In this document: positions 35,025-47,549 of the stretch, one piece after another
Numbering within the stretch: position 1 is the first letter of the stretch
Layout of the letters: each line of letters starts with the position of its first letter
Assembly (NCBI RefSeq): GCF_000091045.1
Contig: NC_006670.1
Span: 730,001-794,000, forward strand
Source of the DNA: Cryptococcus deneoformans JEC21
Lineage: Eukaryota; Basidiomycota; Tremellomycetes; Tremellales; Cryptococcaceae
Length of the DNA stretch: 64,000 bases
Reading direction: 5' to 3'
Notes under the pieces: generated by a model
The model's database searches: none
Seen by the model: the letters and a program-made list of their open reading frames with translations, nothing else
What the model was told of the DNA's origin: nothing
Program-made: the position numbers and the translations under genes

Positions 35025-37005
35025 TTATTCGGCATCCCAGCCCTCGGCATTTCGAAGCAATTTGTAAAAGAAACGAGTGGTGTTGAGGTGAGCATTGAGG
35101 CTTATGCGCTAAAAATTTCAATTAACGGATCATCAATTGCCATGATGCCAAATTTGTGCTCACTTCATCCACAGTATGCTGATTGACGTTCTCCGAGAGC
35201 AGAGCGGGGGTGAACCTGTAAATGTTTTTGGTAACATTCCACATCTGTTTGGTATCAGTATTGGCTGATGAAGGCATTAGCGCATTTCTCTTCTCCATTT
35301 GGTGCAACGACTCACCGAACATTCCTGATGGGCTGACAATAGTATCCTTTCCAAAGACATGCTTGCAAGTCCCTGCCATCAACTCAAAACTCTTTGAATC
35401 TGAAGAAGTGATGGGTGCTGATTCAAACCCAAATGGAGCATCAAGAGTGATGTGGAAGTGGGAGGCTCTTTTAACCGGAGGTTCAAAGGCGGAAATAGTG
35501 AAGTTGAGAGACTGAGCAAGCGGAACAATGAGTTGGGAGATGTGTTCCAAGGTTTCGTTGACTGAAGAAGTGAAAGCGATACGGTAGTTGATTGTGGCTA
35601 AAAAGTTGCGAACTGTTCAGCAACTCACTTGACTACGTTGCGGTATCCAATACTTACCTTCTACATATTCGGGAAGCGCATTAACCTTTACCCCTCCGGA
35701 GATTAAATCGATAGCTTGAGTGGTCGCCAGGAAGCTATTCAATATCCTGTCGCTAGAAGCAAGATCATGGGCTAATTTTTTCCATTTCTTCGGGTTTTTA
35801 ATTCGGCTCTTTATGGACTTGGGCACTTCTGGGGCATGCTCAGACATACAAGAGAGATACTTGAAATACGGGGTAGAGGGTACCAAGCTGGGCTCGAAGG
35901 GGTTTTTTTCCAGTTCAGCCAGGATAAGAGACATGATACCAACTACAGTGTGTGAGTGTAATTGCCTGACAAGAAAAAGTCATCCTTCTTACTGCCTGTA
36001 TGCACTGGAGGAACGCTGGAATGACCACCCAGGGTTTCAACTTTGATTTGAACGTTGACCGATCCCTTCTCAGCCATACCCAAGCTCGCTACAAGCGCAC
36101 CATAATCTTGAGATACTCCAGTGAACCCCTCGTCAACAAGAAAAGAGATGCCTTCTGTGCCATATCGCTCCTCCAAGATTTTGGCGATCACACCTGAACC
36201 ACGAATTCCACCAATCTAATTTCTGAATTAGGCTACCGCGTGATATGAAGAGACTCACCTCTTCATCATAACCATTGGAGATGATAATGGTGCGTTCCGG
36301 CTTATAGCCCTCAATCACAAGTCGCTCTACTGCGCCATATATGCCCAAAAGTGAGTTTTTACAATCTGATACGCCTCGCCCCCATAACCAGGTTCCAGGG
36401 GTGTCTGGAGTAGCATTACGCGTGATTGAACCCTCAAAAGGAGGATAACTCCATTGGCTCAGAGTCTCTGGGAGGACTGGTACAGTATCAGTGTGAGCCA
36501 TGAAGAGAATAGGCTTCAAGCTCTTGTTTGAACCCTCCCAAGTGAAGAGATGGGCGTGCGAATTGACAGTCTCGTGTTTAAGAGTCTGGTAAAGTTTTGG
36601 ATACTCGGACTCGATGAAATTGGAGAAGACATAGTGCTTATCAAAGCTCGGATCTGAACCATCCTTAGGTAGGTTGTCGAATGACTCTGTGGGGATTTGT
36701 ACAGCTCTGGAAAGTCTTTTTGCTGCAAGCTCCCCGTACGCTTGATCCGTGAGAGGATTCCAATCTTCACCCACGTTCAAGGGATTAGGTTGAACTGGAC
36801 ATTTGTCTGAGTCTGATATCTTGTCTAAGCTGCTGTGCGAGCACGCATGGAGTTTGGAGAGGACGGTGGAAGAATTCTGATAGAGCAGAAAGACAACGAT
36901 GCCGAAAAGGGGGAGCAGAAACTTGAGCCGAGGGCCATAAGGGCGGGGAGGGCTAGGCCGGCCGAGAGAGGCTGTGGGGAGATAAACTTTCTCGTGGGTG
37001 GACAT
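35025..37005 (-). CDS. CPS1: M20 metallocarboxypeptidase, vacuolar carboxypeptidase S type
   Basis: Zinc carboxypeptidase of family M20 (Gly-X carboxypeptidase), in yeast a type II membrane protein delivered to the vacuole to release free amino acids. ATG 37005 gives a cytosolic N-terminus with Lys, then the signal anchor FLLPLFGIVVFLLYQNSSTV. Metal and catalytic motifs: LFMAHTDTVPVLPETLSQW (first zinc His/Asp), LWGRGVSDCKNSLLG (bridging Asp), IIISNGYDEEV (Glu pair, then a splice junction) and the dimerisation part VETLGGHSSVPP. The C-terminal exon spliced at TTTTTAG gives TRFFYKLLRNAEGWDAE, ending at TAA 35027-35025. It is divergent from the M28 peptidase across 281 bp. Confidence 0.88.
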
Positions 37006-37286
37006 GGATGGGCAGTCAGTGGGAAGGAGATGGGAATAATAAGGCGTTGTCTATCTAGAATGCCGTGACCACCCTCATCGGTCGACCACGGTGATGCCCG
37101 ATTACGTGCTGAATGAATGAAGAATAATAATGATGGTAAATAAGGGTGTCGGATTTCGCCGACGACACGCCGGGGGCCCACCCGCCGGTAGGTGGGTCGT
37201 CATTAACAATATATATAGAATAACCTCTGACCGTTGTTTAGCATGCACTTCGTCTCTCCATTCATACGACTGGCACTCCGTAAGAC
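37006..37286. promoter_or_regulatory. Bidirectional promoter between two peptidase genes
   Basis: 281 bp separate the two start codons. It contains a GC-rich palindrome-like stretch around 37164-37200 (gggcccacccgccggtaggtgggtcg) and an ATATATAGAA TATA-like sequence near 37210. Co-regulation of the two proteases is inferred. Confidence 0.4.
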
Positions 37287-40200
37287 ATGGGCAAAGAAGA
37301 TTCACAACGTTCTGCCAACCATCCCGTAACAGTCACCCCCCACATATCTTCCACGCACGATCTTATCCAGCTTCCGCTACCTAACACAATCTCGCACAAT
37401 AATGCCCGTTCCGGCGCCTCGTTTGCAGTCCGTGTGACGATAGGGACCCTTATCCTTCTCTGGACCCTCTTCAATATTGACGTTGTAACATCTCCCTTCA
37501 GACAAAACCCTTCTATAGACTCTCTCGATGACTCTTCAGCGGCTGGTTATCTCCGTGGTATCGCGACAAAGAGTATGAAATGGGCATTGCCGGCACCGAA
37601 CCATCAACTTCACAGTACATATGGTGATCTGGAAAGTACGGAGATAGGAGAAGAAGGCATCAAGATGTCCCTTATTCCTCCAAAGTTGGCCGAAAAGATC
37701 TTCTTAGATGTTCCAAGCAACGATAGCGTCGCTGCGTAAGTCATCTGCCTAAGAAAACTAACCCAACCTAATGAAGTAAATTTAGAGCTTCGAAGAGGTA
37801 TACTGGATATGCCCATCCTGCAGGTTCTGGATACGACTACGCCTCCGCTCTTACATTGAAGAATGAATGGGAAAAGGAGCTGGGCTTGCGAGTGTCAGGT
37901 CCACAGGAGTTTATCTACGATGCCGGAAGTCCAGAAAGCCAAGCTCGAGTGAAGAACGGCATGGACAAACTTGGTGTTTGGATTGATACGGTAAATGAAT
38001 TCTGTTCAATTTTTCCATCTGAATGTGCGTGAAGCTCATCTGGTGACAGTACTATCCGGTCATGAACACTCCCGTCTATGCTGCAGCTACGCTTCTAACG
38101 GATCCTCCGTTCCATGCCAAGCTCCGCGAAGACATTGTAGACGGAGATTCTGATTCCGAGCTTCGAGATGAGGTTCCCGTTTTCCATGGATTGTCAGTCA
38201 GCGGGGATGTCAGGGGGAATTTTGTGTATGTCGGGTATGGCCGCAAAAAAGATTTTGATCTTCTCAAACAGAGAGGTAGGCTTCTTATCTATACTATGCA
38301 GCTCCAAATCGTGGTGTTAACATCAGATGAGGGGTTGATATCGACGGTAAGATCGTTTTAGCCAAGTATGGAGGCTGTTTCAGAGGTTTGAAAGTCAAAG
38401 GTGAGGTTTTTATGTGGTGTTGGCAACTATCAGACGTTGAAACATAAGCTCTTAGCGGCTCAAGAAGCCGGTGCTACTGGAGTGATCATCTTTACTGATC
38501 CAGGAAATGATGGCGAGATTACCGAAGAAAATGGCTATGAGGTCTATCCTAAGGGGCCAGCCAGGCAAGTGAGTGCTTCGGTCAGGTCGATGTAATACAA
38601 GCTTGATATAAACTCATACCATTGTGCTGTTTTTAGCCTAGTAGCGTGCAAAGGGGCAGTGTGCAATTCGTAATTATGCTTTCATTCTTCTCTGTTCTTG
38701 TAAAGGTCACTTCTGACACCTTTTCACAGCTCTCCAAGTACCCTGGTGACCCTAGTACCCCAGGGGAACCAGCTTACAAGAACGCTTCCCGCCTCGAGGG
38801 GGGTAATCAACCATCTATACCATCGTGGGTACCGACTTCGCTGGCCTTTCTGTGATTGCCAGCTTCTAACATTGCCTAGGATCCCCATGTCTTATGAGGA
38901 CGTCATTCCGTTCCTCAAAGCACTTGAGGGCAAGGGTATACATGCTTCTGACTTGGGGCCAGATTGGGTTGGAGGTTTGGGTTATCATGGCGTTGATTAC
39001 TACATTGGTCCCAGTGATGTGGATCTGCATTTGGTCAACGAAGTCAATACCAGAGTTATGCCCATTTGGAGTAAGTAGGACAAAAGCAACTGCGCATCCG
39101 CTTACCACACCGTTTAGATACAATGGCTGTCATCCCAGGCCACATAACGGACGAAGTGATCATTCTTGGTAATCACCGAGACGGTGAGTTTACCAACGTG
39201 CATCATGTGTTAACCAGCTAATGATCTCTGACCGATTAGCATGGGTGCTTGGAGCCTCCGATCCTAACTCAGGTACGGCCTCTCAATTCGAAGTCATACG
39301 TGGCCTAGGTACCCTTTTGAGGAAAGGTTGGAAGCCCCTCAGGACAATTATGCTTGCCAGTTGGGATGCGGAAGAATATGGGCTAATCGGTAGTACCGAG
39401 TGGGCTGAAGACTTCGGAGACTGGCTGCAGACGAACGGTGAGTTTACGAGTGTATCGGACGCATAACCATTCAGATGACCTGATCATCCTGAAGCTGCTG
39501 CTTATCTCAACATGGACAGCTCTGCATCCGGAAGCAACTTCCACGCATCCGCCTCTCCTGTGAGTTGATGTTTCAACTGTGTCTCCGTCAATCTAACTGA
39601 CCCATTTTGTCTTTGTAGTCCCTCGCCCTTCTCGTCCGATCAGCGGCTGAAGAAGTAGAATCAAGCTCAAGCCCTTCTAAATCAGTGTTCGACACCAGAT
39701 TTGACGCCGGCAATTGGGAACAATTCAACATGGAAAAGCTTGGGAACCATGTTGGCCTGGGGGTTCCACTGTCGGAAAAGAAAGGGTCTGGGATCGGCGC
39801 TTTAGGGTAAGCTATGTTGGGGTGCTTCTTATATGACATGGGAAAACTCATGCCACCTAGTTCTGGATCTGACTTTACTCCCTTTCTTCAACGATACGGT
39901 GTATGTTAACTGAGACAGGGCAAATGGAACCATGGCTGACTTCAATGACAGATTGCTTCGAGTGAGCTTGGGCATAAGGGTGGTCCTAAAGACGCTGTGT
40001 ATCATTATCACAGCATTTACGATTCATTCACTTGGCAAAAGAAGTATGCCATCACCTACATACTGCATTGCGCATACTGACGCAATGGATTTAGGTTTGG
40101 AGATGTCGGTTTCCATCGACATACTGATGCAGCCAAGGTCATTGGCTTATTGCGTAAGTAACGGTCAGGTGGAAGTGCTGGTAGATAAGGACTGACGGCT

Positions 40201-41101
40201 GTATTGTGAAAGTTTTGCGTCTGGCTGATGGACTGATCTTACCTCTCAATACCACCCAGTACACCCGCGATCTCGAGTACTATCTTGAAAAGTACGTCAC
40301 GTTGGACCTTGTGCAATCGTCTGACCATTTTCAGGGTCCAGGATGTCAGCAAAATTGATCTGAGGACTTTGGAAATTGATTTTGAACCGCTTGCTGATGC
40401 TATCGAAGCTGCCCAGACTGCTTCAGGTGAACTGGACAAGCAACGGCATAAGGCACTAAAGAAGCTTCATAAGTTGATAGGAAAACCCGCGCATGGCAAG
40501 TACGGTATCTTCAAGACAATGTTACGTGGATGTGGGTGGAGAGTTGAAGAGGGTAAAGAAGTCGATTACAGTTTGCAGACCTGGGAGGAAGGTCCAAAAG
40601 AGGGAATCTCCTCCTTTCCGCACCCTAGGCTTCCTTTCCCATTACCTACTCCAGGAAGGATTCGTGAAATTAAGAAGGTCTTGAAAGAGATTAGGATCAT
40701 CAATAGGAAGCTGCAGAACTTTGAGTCCGGTTTCCTTTCACAAGATGGTTTAAAGGTTGGTGTGCCAATTTGGCCTTTCTTATCACCAAACTGAGCCGAA
40801 GTCTTTACAGGATCGAGAATGGTATAAGCATAAGGGAACGGCCCCAGGTCTTTGGCTTGGCTACGGTGCCACAACTGTAGGTGTTGAATCAATGTGCTGT
40901 TGAGTTATTGCTGAAGTCTCACCATCATAGTTTCCTGCTCTCACTGAAGGTCAGTACCAAAAGTCTTCCAACACAATAACCCTCTTATTGATGCCTATAG
41001 TTATAGCTATTACTATTGACCACTCCCCTAAGTTGGCGCAGAAAGAAGTCCATGAGCTAGCGAAAATGATAAACAAGATTGCTAAGTACCTTGTGGCTTG
41101 A
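37287..41101 (+). CDS. M28B peptidase, glutamate carboxypeptidase II / transferrin-receptor-like
   Basis: Type II membrane zinc peptidase related to glutamate carboxypeptidase II (NAALADase). ATG 37287; a cytosolic N-terminus, then the anchor [23 protein letters not shown] (protease-associated) region includes [13 protein letters not shown] and [19 protein letters not shown]. The M28 core has [20 protein letters not shown] (zinc His and bridging Asp) and [20 protein letters not shown] (Glu pair), then [19 protein letters not shown] and [11 protein letters not shown] with the last zinc His. A helical TFR dimerisation-like domain ([11 protein letters not shown]...) ends at TGA 41099-41101 with [16 protein letters not shown]. 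About 15 introns. All metal ligands appear present, so it should be an active enzyme rather than a receptor. Confidence 0.88.
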
Positions 41102-41448
41102 ATGGGATCAGCTGTTTTTTGCTCTTAATATGTTAGCTATATGTTACCGCCGAATAAATCACTTTACAGATAAATGAAGGCCTAGTAGCCTCTTCTGAAT
41201 AAATGCAACCGTGACAGGAATTTTCTGAATGCAATATGTATATATATGTACCTATAAACTATCAGAAAACCTGATCCGATGGACGGCACTGCGGCTCACG
41301 CATTCAGTTCATCGCGTTGCTTGCTGTCGGCGAGCTTGTCGCGCCCGGAATGTCAACAACAAATAATAGGAACTCGTCTCGACTCACCATCCCTTTGTAT
41401 GCTCATCATTTTATCTTCTTCCCTAACACATATTCGCCGCTTGCAACA
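41102..41448. other. Short intergenic region, promoter of ORC5
   Basis: 347 bp. It carries overlapping upstream frames with ATGs (41279, 41317) that could only extend ORC5 if an N-terminal exon exists; joining the obvious GTATGC-to-GCAG intron to the 41279 frame creates a stop. Confidence 0.4.
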
Positions 41449-43186
41449 ATGGCAGAATGTCTCAAGACTCTTCTATCTGTGCCTTCTGCACCATCTTTCA
41501 TCTATCTTCATCATCCGCACCATTCGTCTCTCTCCCTTCCCTTGCCATACAGCCAAAAACATTTAGTCAAGATTGATACGATTGAACATCGTACCCCTCG
41601 ACTACTGCTTAATGGGATCTTACTTCGGTTAATCGGCGGAGATACGGATGTGGGTGAGGCCAGAACCTGGGATGAGTTCAGTCTGAGACTCAAACGATGG
41701 TGGAGTGACAAGGTGTATTTGGCCGAGGGAAAGAGTAAGGGCAAACAGACGGAAACATATGCGAAAGATGAGGCACAGGAAAGGAGCCTGGTACTGGTCA
41801 TCACACATGCGGAGAGACTGAAAACAGTCATGGGAAATAACTGGCCTGTGATCGTTCGACTAGCCGAGCTTGTAAGTCGGCGTCTATGATACGTATAACA
41901 GCTGACTTGCTTTTGATGGCAGACTGGTGTGCGGAGTACAGTCGTACTTGCCTCTTCAGTACCCTGGGACTATGTACGTCCTCCTCGAGCTGATGCTCCA
42001 GAACCTCTGCATGTCTATCTTCCTTCTCCTTCGCGCGATGGTATGACTGTGAGCCGTATAAGACGGATTGCCATTACTGACTTTCGATAGAAATCAGAAC
42101 GGCGCTCCTTCCAGCCTCCGCTCATCCTCTCTATCCTCGGTTCCTTGATCTTCTCCTGTCAACAATTTTACCCCTTGTGACTCCTCCCATTGAAGAACTC
42201 CATTACTTATCTAAATCGCTCTGGCCGCTGTACACATCTACTCTCCCCCCGCATTACGAGATGACCCATCTCGGTCTTCCATATCCTGATCCCGCCAAAC
42301 CTCCCCCAAAATTGGCAGTTGATGTCAAGCTCTTCACTACCCTTCAGCATCACATCACTCTCCCCTTAGCTTCAGCTGTAGAGTCACTTCTACCAAGGCA
42401 AATCGGCCACCTGGAATTCGTATCTGCCCTTCGTCCTCATCCTGGTAAAGAGAGGGCGTTACCTAAGCTTCCTGAACGCCCTTTACCCCTTGCTGCGAGA
42501 CTTTTACTCATTGCAGCTTACTGTGCTAGTTACAACCCGTCCAAAACAGACTCGAGGCTCTTTGGGAGAGGATATTCTGCAAATGGGAAGAGGAAAAAAG
42601 GTGGTGGAATGAGACGGACCGGGTACGGTAAAGTCCGAATGGGCAAAGTAAGTAGTTTTCATCAAACAAGATAGACTGACCGCGAATGGCTCTCAGGTTC
42701 CGCAAAGACTCCTTGGCCCTAAACCTTTCCCTGTCGACCGCCTTCTTTCTCTTTTCTTTGCGATTTACGCGGAACATGCACCTCGTCCTGCTGAACTGGA
42801 GCACCTCGAGGAGTCCTCCTCGGACGATGAGTCAGTACCCCTAACCTGGCCGCCAACGATAGCTACAGATAACGGAAAACGAGATCGTAAACGCAAGAGA
42901 GAAAGAGAACAGGAACAGGCCTGGGACGATGAAGTGGAGTGGTTGATGGGTAGTACAAAGTTTTGGGGGATGGTAAGTATATTTTGATCTTTTTTGGAGC
43001 CCTGCTGATCAGACTTAGTTACCTGAGCTAGAATCCCAAGGTTTGTTGAAAAGAGTGTCTCCACCTGATAGGCTGGACAATATCATGCTCCGTTGTGAAA
43101 TTGATTATGAGATGGCCAAAAATTTAGCGAAAGATTCCAAGCTGGGTTTCACCCTCGATGACTATCTCTACGAAGCGATCATGTAA
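41449..43186 (+). CDS. ORC5: Origin recognition complex subunit 5
   Basis: Subunit of the complex that marks replication origins. The start at ATG 41449 (context CAACAATGG) gives MAECLKTLLSVPSAPSFIYL. The following block LVKIDTIEHRTPRLLLNGIL corresponds to the Orc5 segment after the P-loop (human ...ECFTLRLLLEQIL). Next come LVLVITHAERL (Walker B position), STVVLASSVPWDYVRPP, and a winged-helix C-terminal part: PPIEELHYLSKSLWPLYTST, ERPLPLAARLLLIAAYCASY, NPSKTDSRLFGRG, VPQRLLGPKPFPVDRLLSLF and LTLDDYLYEAIM-like ending at TAA 43184-43186. LLLIAAYCASYNP-x-x-TDxRLF is the hallmark of Orc5. The P-loop is not recognisable. An additional upstream exon cannot be excluded. It is convergent with the next gene, 67 bp apart. 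Confidence 0.87.
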
Positions 43187-43253
43187 TTGATCAACCCCAT
43201 TATGCATTTCCACTTCTTGCTTCTGTATTGATAACACACTAGAAAGAGATAGA

Positions 43254-45097
43254 TTAAGCAGTCCATTCGAGGTATCCATCCTTTCCCTTCTTGCAACAAG
43301 CATTCACAACTTCTTTGACCCGCTTTATAACCTCATCCCTCCTAGTCCCTCCTACGTCGCCCTGGGCATCCACAAATTGCTCGATCAACTCTTCCTCTAA
43401 AAGCGCAAATGCGCCGGAGCCAGGGGCATATCCATCAACTGCTGCCCGCACAGCCTCTTCAGATGGAAGACCATATTTTCGGAACTGGCCCCAGGTAGAG
43501 TCTCTACCAGAATCGAGCTTGCTCGCGGAAGAGGGAGTGAATTCAATTTCGGGTTTGTCAGCGACGTGAGGTGATGATGCAGAAAAGAATCTTGAGTTAA
43601 TATTCTGAGGGGACAAAGACTCTTCGTTGATGTCCTTAGGTGCCCACGCAACTGGGCCTTTGGAGCGATCAATAAGCACCGCCGAAACACCAGTGATGAA
43701 GTCATCTGTCGCACGGTTGGTTCCGGAGTAAGCAGTGGCCATTGATATGTCGTTCAACAACGTTCGGTCAAGACGACGGATCTCTCGGGCCTTGCGATAG
43801 TTTTGAAGGGCAACAGCCATACCCGTCGGGGAGCGAGCTTCCATTTGAAGCTTCTGATGGGCAGCCCATTCCTTGACCTCAGAAGAAAGTTTATCGTCTG
43901 ATTGTGATTTGTCTAGGGCAGCGTAAATCTCTTGAATACTCTTCTTATTAAAAGTTTTGTCAAGGAACTTGCGAATCTCGCCCTTGATGGGAGTATGCCC
44001 GTCAGGGGAAGATTTCGATGAGGCTTCGCTGGTAGCAGAAGCGGGCGCGGTATAGGCGGAAATCAAAGAGGAAATGTTCGCAGGAGTGGGGGAAGGGTGC
44101 TGAGTGATCTGGTAGACGATATCCGAGATGTTGTTTTCGGTCACATAGTGCGTAGCAATACCAAGTTCACTGAAGTACATCAGTATGTTGATCAATGTTA
44201 GGATGTAACTGTTACATACTAGGCTGCACGACCGTACACCTCCTGGCCGGTCACCGCTAGCCAAGCGCCGATGAACCCATCGAGTTGAGCGAAATAGTAG
44301 TTGGAACCGACGTCAGGGGAATAGCCAATCTTGGTCTCAGGCATGGCGAAGATGGTGCGGGGAGTAGCTATTCTGATGTGCGCAGGGAGAGAAAGACCGC
44401 CGCCGCCACCCACTACACAATGATCAGTAAGTCGGTCGAGTTTGCGATGATAACGCACTAGTAACACCGTCAATGACAGCGACATAAGGTTTTCCCAATC
44501 TTGCGAGCAACCAGTTGAGCTGAAATTCACTTTTGAAAAATGGAACCGCTGTTTGCTTGCCCTCCTTAAGGTCGAGGACGAGTTCTGATGATGAAAAGCA
44601 AGTCAGATTTTGACCGAATAATGAACTCAGCTTCTTACGCTTTACGTCTCCACCGGCGCAAAATGCCCGACTATCGCCAGTTCCGATGATGACTTTACAA
44701 GAATCAAGTTCCCGCCAAGCCTAATTCGGGTGAAAATGCGTTGGAAAACATTTATGAATCTCAGCTGTATGCGGGTTGAAAAAAAGACGCACCTTGATTT
44801 TACTTGAGAGAGAATCGATCATCTCAAGGTTGAGGGAATTCAGCTTGGCAGATCGATTGAGCTTGTATATCCTAGTGTCTTGCTGAGACTCGAAAAGCAC
44901 GAGTTCCTGCAAATGATCAGTTTAGCGCTCTGCGGGATTGACACAACAAGCTGCACTACCTGGACATATATACGTACCTCACGCGGGGCGGCCATCTGCG
45001 CAGATGAAGAGAGATGTCTGTTGAGTACTGCGAGCCTAGAGGTGGCCGTTGGGCGAGACATACGCTGTAGGAGCTGTATGCGAGCTGTGGAAGACAT
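43254..45097 (-). CDS. EHD3: 3-hydroxyisobutyryl-CoA hydrolase, mitochondrial
   Basis: Crotonase-fold thioesterase of valine catabolism, also known as a mitochondrial ribosome-associated protein in yeast. ATG 45097 opens an Arg/Ser-rich targeting sequence ([20 protein letters not shown]). Later exons have [50 protein letters not shown] (oxyanion hole), [20 protein letters not shown] (catalytic Glu and Asp region) and [20 protein letters not shown]. Its long C-terminal ECH_2 region contains [38 protein letters not shown] and [20 protein letters not shown], ending DGYLEWTA at TAA 43256-43254. Seven or so exons. Confidence 0.92.
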
Positions 45098-45995
45098 TGG
45101 GGGCGGAGGAAGGAAATATGAGATTTATAAGGGTGATCTACGGCTATATAATTGCGCGATGAATACCCAGCTGGCTATTTTGGATGCCGAAAGAATAACT
45201 CGACGGAGACCCCCCTCATGTCCGCTCAATTTGAATCTTACGTAAAACTGCAAGCAGTGTTGCTGATTTGGGTCATTAATCCGTCAATCATCTTGGCGGT
45301 CTTTATATCTAATTAAGCATAAAAAGGGACAGAACGCAATGCACTGTAAAAGGGACAGACAAGCAAAAAAGTTGGTGTCCTCCCGGCTCTCTCTGCGCTG
45401 CTACGACTGTCCAATCCTCTTAAAGCACGTATGCCAAACCAGCCAGAATGATCCGTTACCGGCCTATCTGTCATTTACGAGAAATGAAAACTGGCTTGAT
45501 TACCGAGTTAAACCCAAACACAAAATCATGAGATCTTGGTGGGACTCGAACACACGGGCTAGAGGAGACGTGGCCGCAATGTGGCAGCGCTGAAGAGAGG
45601 AACTCCGTGAAAGTAAAAGAGCACCTTCCCCTAAGCCATTACAGCATAAAAGAGTTTGTCCATATTGCTTCTTTATATGGAACTTTCCGACTAACCGATT
45701 GTTACATGCAGGGCTGCGCGCATAGTAAAATAAATGACGAAGATCGTGTTCAGGCGCATACAAGGCGTTCAGGCTCTTTTGTTTTCTTTGTTTATCGTTC
45801 TTTACGACTCCAATTTATTCATCTTACACCCTATCTAATCTGTCATTTGACTTGATACAATAAGGTGCAGGTCTTCATCAGTGCAATAACATCTCTGAAG
45901 AGCATCGCACCGGCACAATAGCTATCCGTCACTTCTAAGTGATACGTTTGGCTTGGACTTATCAGTGTGCTACCGGATCTTCAGCACGGTCAAAC
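45098..45995. other. Intergenic region, no supported gene
   Basis: About 900 bp between divergent genes. A stretch at 45531-45560 resembles the 3' end of a tRNA on the minus strand but does not fold into one (see rejected items). No coding frame is convincing. Confidence 0.5.
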
Positions 45996-46987
45996 ATGCA
46001 GTCTTTAAATGCCTTGGGGAACAGGCAAATAGCGAGTTTGAATGCAGACTTGTCTAGAATGGAGAATGGTGAAGGAGGCCCGGCAATTCAAGGTGAGTTG
46101 CGCGACAGTTCAACCATATCCGGAAGAGTTATAGACATGGCGTATGTCACCCTTCTCACAATGAATTGGATGCTTATCCATCTCTTTCAAGGTCAAATTA
46201 CGACTACTCTCAGTGCTCTATCGCGACTGATAGACGATTATGATTCCATGGCGAGGAAGGAGATGGTTACCGTTGCCCGGGATAAGGCCAACACGTAGGT
46301 TCGATCTCTGTCTAATTCGGTCCAGCCCAAAAAGCGAACCGTTAAACTGATTACGCCAAAAGTCGAGTAGCAAGGTTAAAAAATGAACATAAGGAACTTA
46401 AATCAAGATTTGAACAAGCAAAAAACGAAAGTCAACTCAAAGTGGGTTGAGCGATTGTCCAGTTGCAGTTCCACTGATATGGTACCAGGCCCGGCAGGAT
46501 TTGCTCGGATCATCTTCCTCCTCTTCCCCCTATCCATCAACAGCGAGTACTTCTGTGTCTCAGCGTCGCGCGCCAAATCAATCATCCTTCGCAGAATCTC
46601 CATTTGCTTCCTCCGACCCTCTCTTTCGGCCCAATCACCCTCCATCATCGCGCGAGGATTTTGCTCTTCGCGAACACACTTTCTTACAAGAGTCTGAGAA
46701 CTCTATAGATCAATATATTGCGCAAGGAAGAGCAGTGCTGGGGAATCTTGTTGAACAGAAAGGAATGTTAAAGGGTACTAAGAGAAGACTATTGGACGCC
46801 GCGAATACGTTGGGAATGAGCAGAGAAACTATAGGATGGGTGGAAAGGCGGACGTGAGTAGTCTGCTGGACCTGTCATGTGGATCCTAACAGTGCATGAA
46901 ATTAGCAAACAAGATGCTTGGATCTTCGGTGCGGGAGCAACATTCACATTGTTTAGCTTCTGGGCGATTTGGTATTACTTGGGATAA
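45996..46987 (+). CDS. BOS1: Golgi/ER SNARE Bos1 (membrin/GOSR2)
   Basis: Qb-SNARE for ER-Golgi transport vesicles. Exons join to give MQSLNALGNRQIASLNADLS from ATG 45996; GQITTTLSALSRLIDDYDSM; ARLKNEHKELKSRFEQAKNE; a Ser/Pro linker; then REDFALREHTFLQESENSID, LDAANTLGMSRETIGWVERR with the zero-layer region, and the C-terminal anchor FGAGATFTLFSFWAIWYYLG. It ends at TAA 46985-46987. The order Habc-like helices, linker, SNARE helix, single membrane tail with only one luminal residue fits Bos1. Four introns, all in phase. An in-frame upstream ATG (45939) is less likely than the conserved MxxLxxxGxRQ start. Confidence 0.88.
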
Positions 46988-47549
46988 TCACGATATCGAC
47001 CGGTCATCTACATTATCTCTCACCATTAGCAAACAAAAGCAGTATGTCGACGGGACAATGAATCTTATATAATTACATTGGGGCATTAAAATGGGGCCCG
47101 TCTCTATCCAGCCCCCCCCCCACGCGCAGTTTATCTCCTTGTTGCATTCTTCTTCTTTCCTCCGTTCATTTCGCTTTAATATGTTCCCAATGCTAGAAAC
47201 TGTCGAATGATAAAGATAGCTTGATATGCAACTTGATGTGATAACACTCTACTACTTCGCTACCTTTCTTCGGTCTTTTTCGAATTTTTCCTTTGTCACT
47301 TCAACTGTGTGATTTATTTGGAGTTGCAACAAAGCCACCCATGCCTATCGAGTGATGAAACCTTGTCAGCGCGTAAAACGCACAATAGCCATAACGATGA
47401 TGGTTCTCATTGCTTCCTGAGCGTAGCGACTTGTCTTGCATTTTAACAAGAAAAGGAAGAGACTTATTCGTTCTTCTCGTTATTATTACTGGGCGTAGGT
47501 TGACGTTCCGTCGGAAACAATTGGTCTAATAAACGAAATCGTCGCCACG
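46988..47549. other. Intergenic region, no supported gene
   Basis: About 560 bp between two plus-strand genes, with a C9 run near 47110. UTR and promoter sequence; nothing further supported. Confidence 0.5.

Noticed and set aside
41279..41448. Upstream exon for ORC5 from ATG 41279
   Set aside because: The best intron (GTATGC to GCAG) joins to an immediate stop codon in the required frame.
45531..45600. tRNA-like 3' end on the minus strand (TTCGAGTCCCAC followed by CAAGATC)
   Set aside because: The T stem has a mismatch and no partner for the acceptor strand (GATCTTG) or D arm lies within a usable distance upstream, so no cloverleaf forms.
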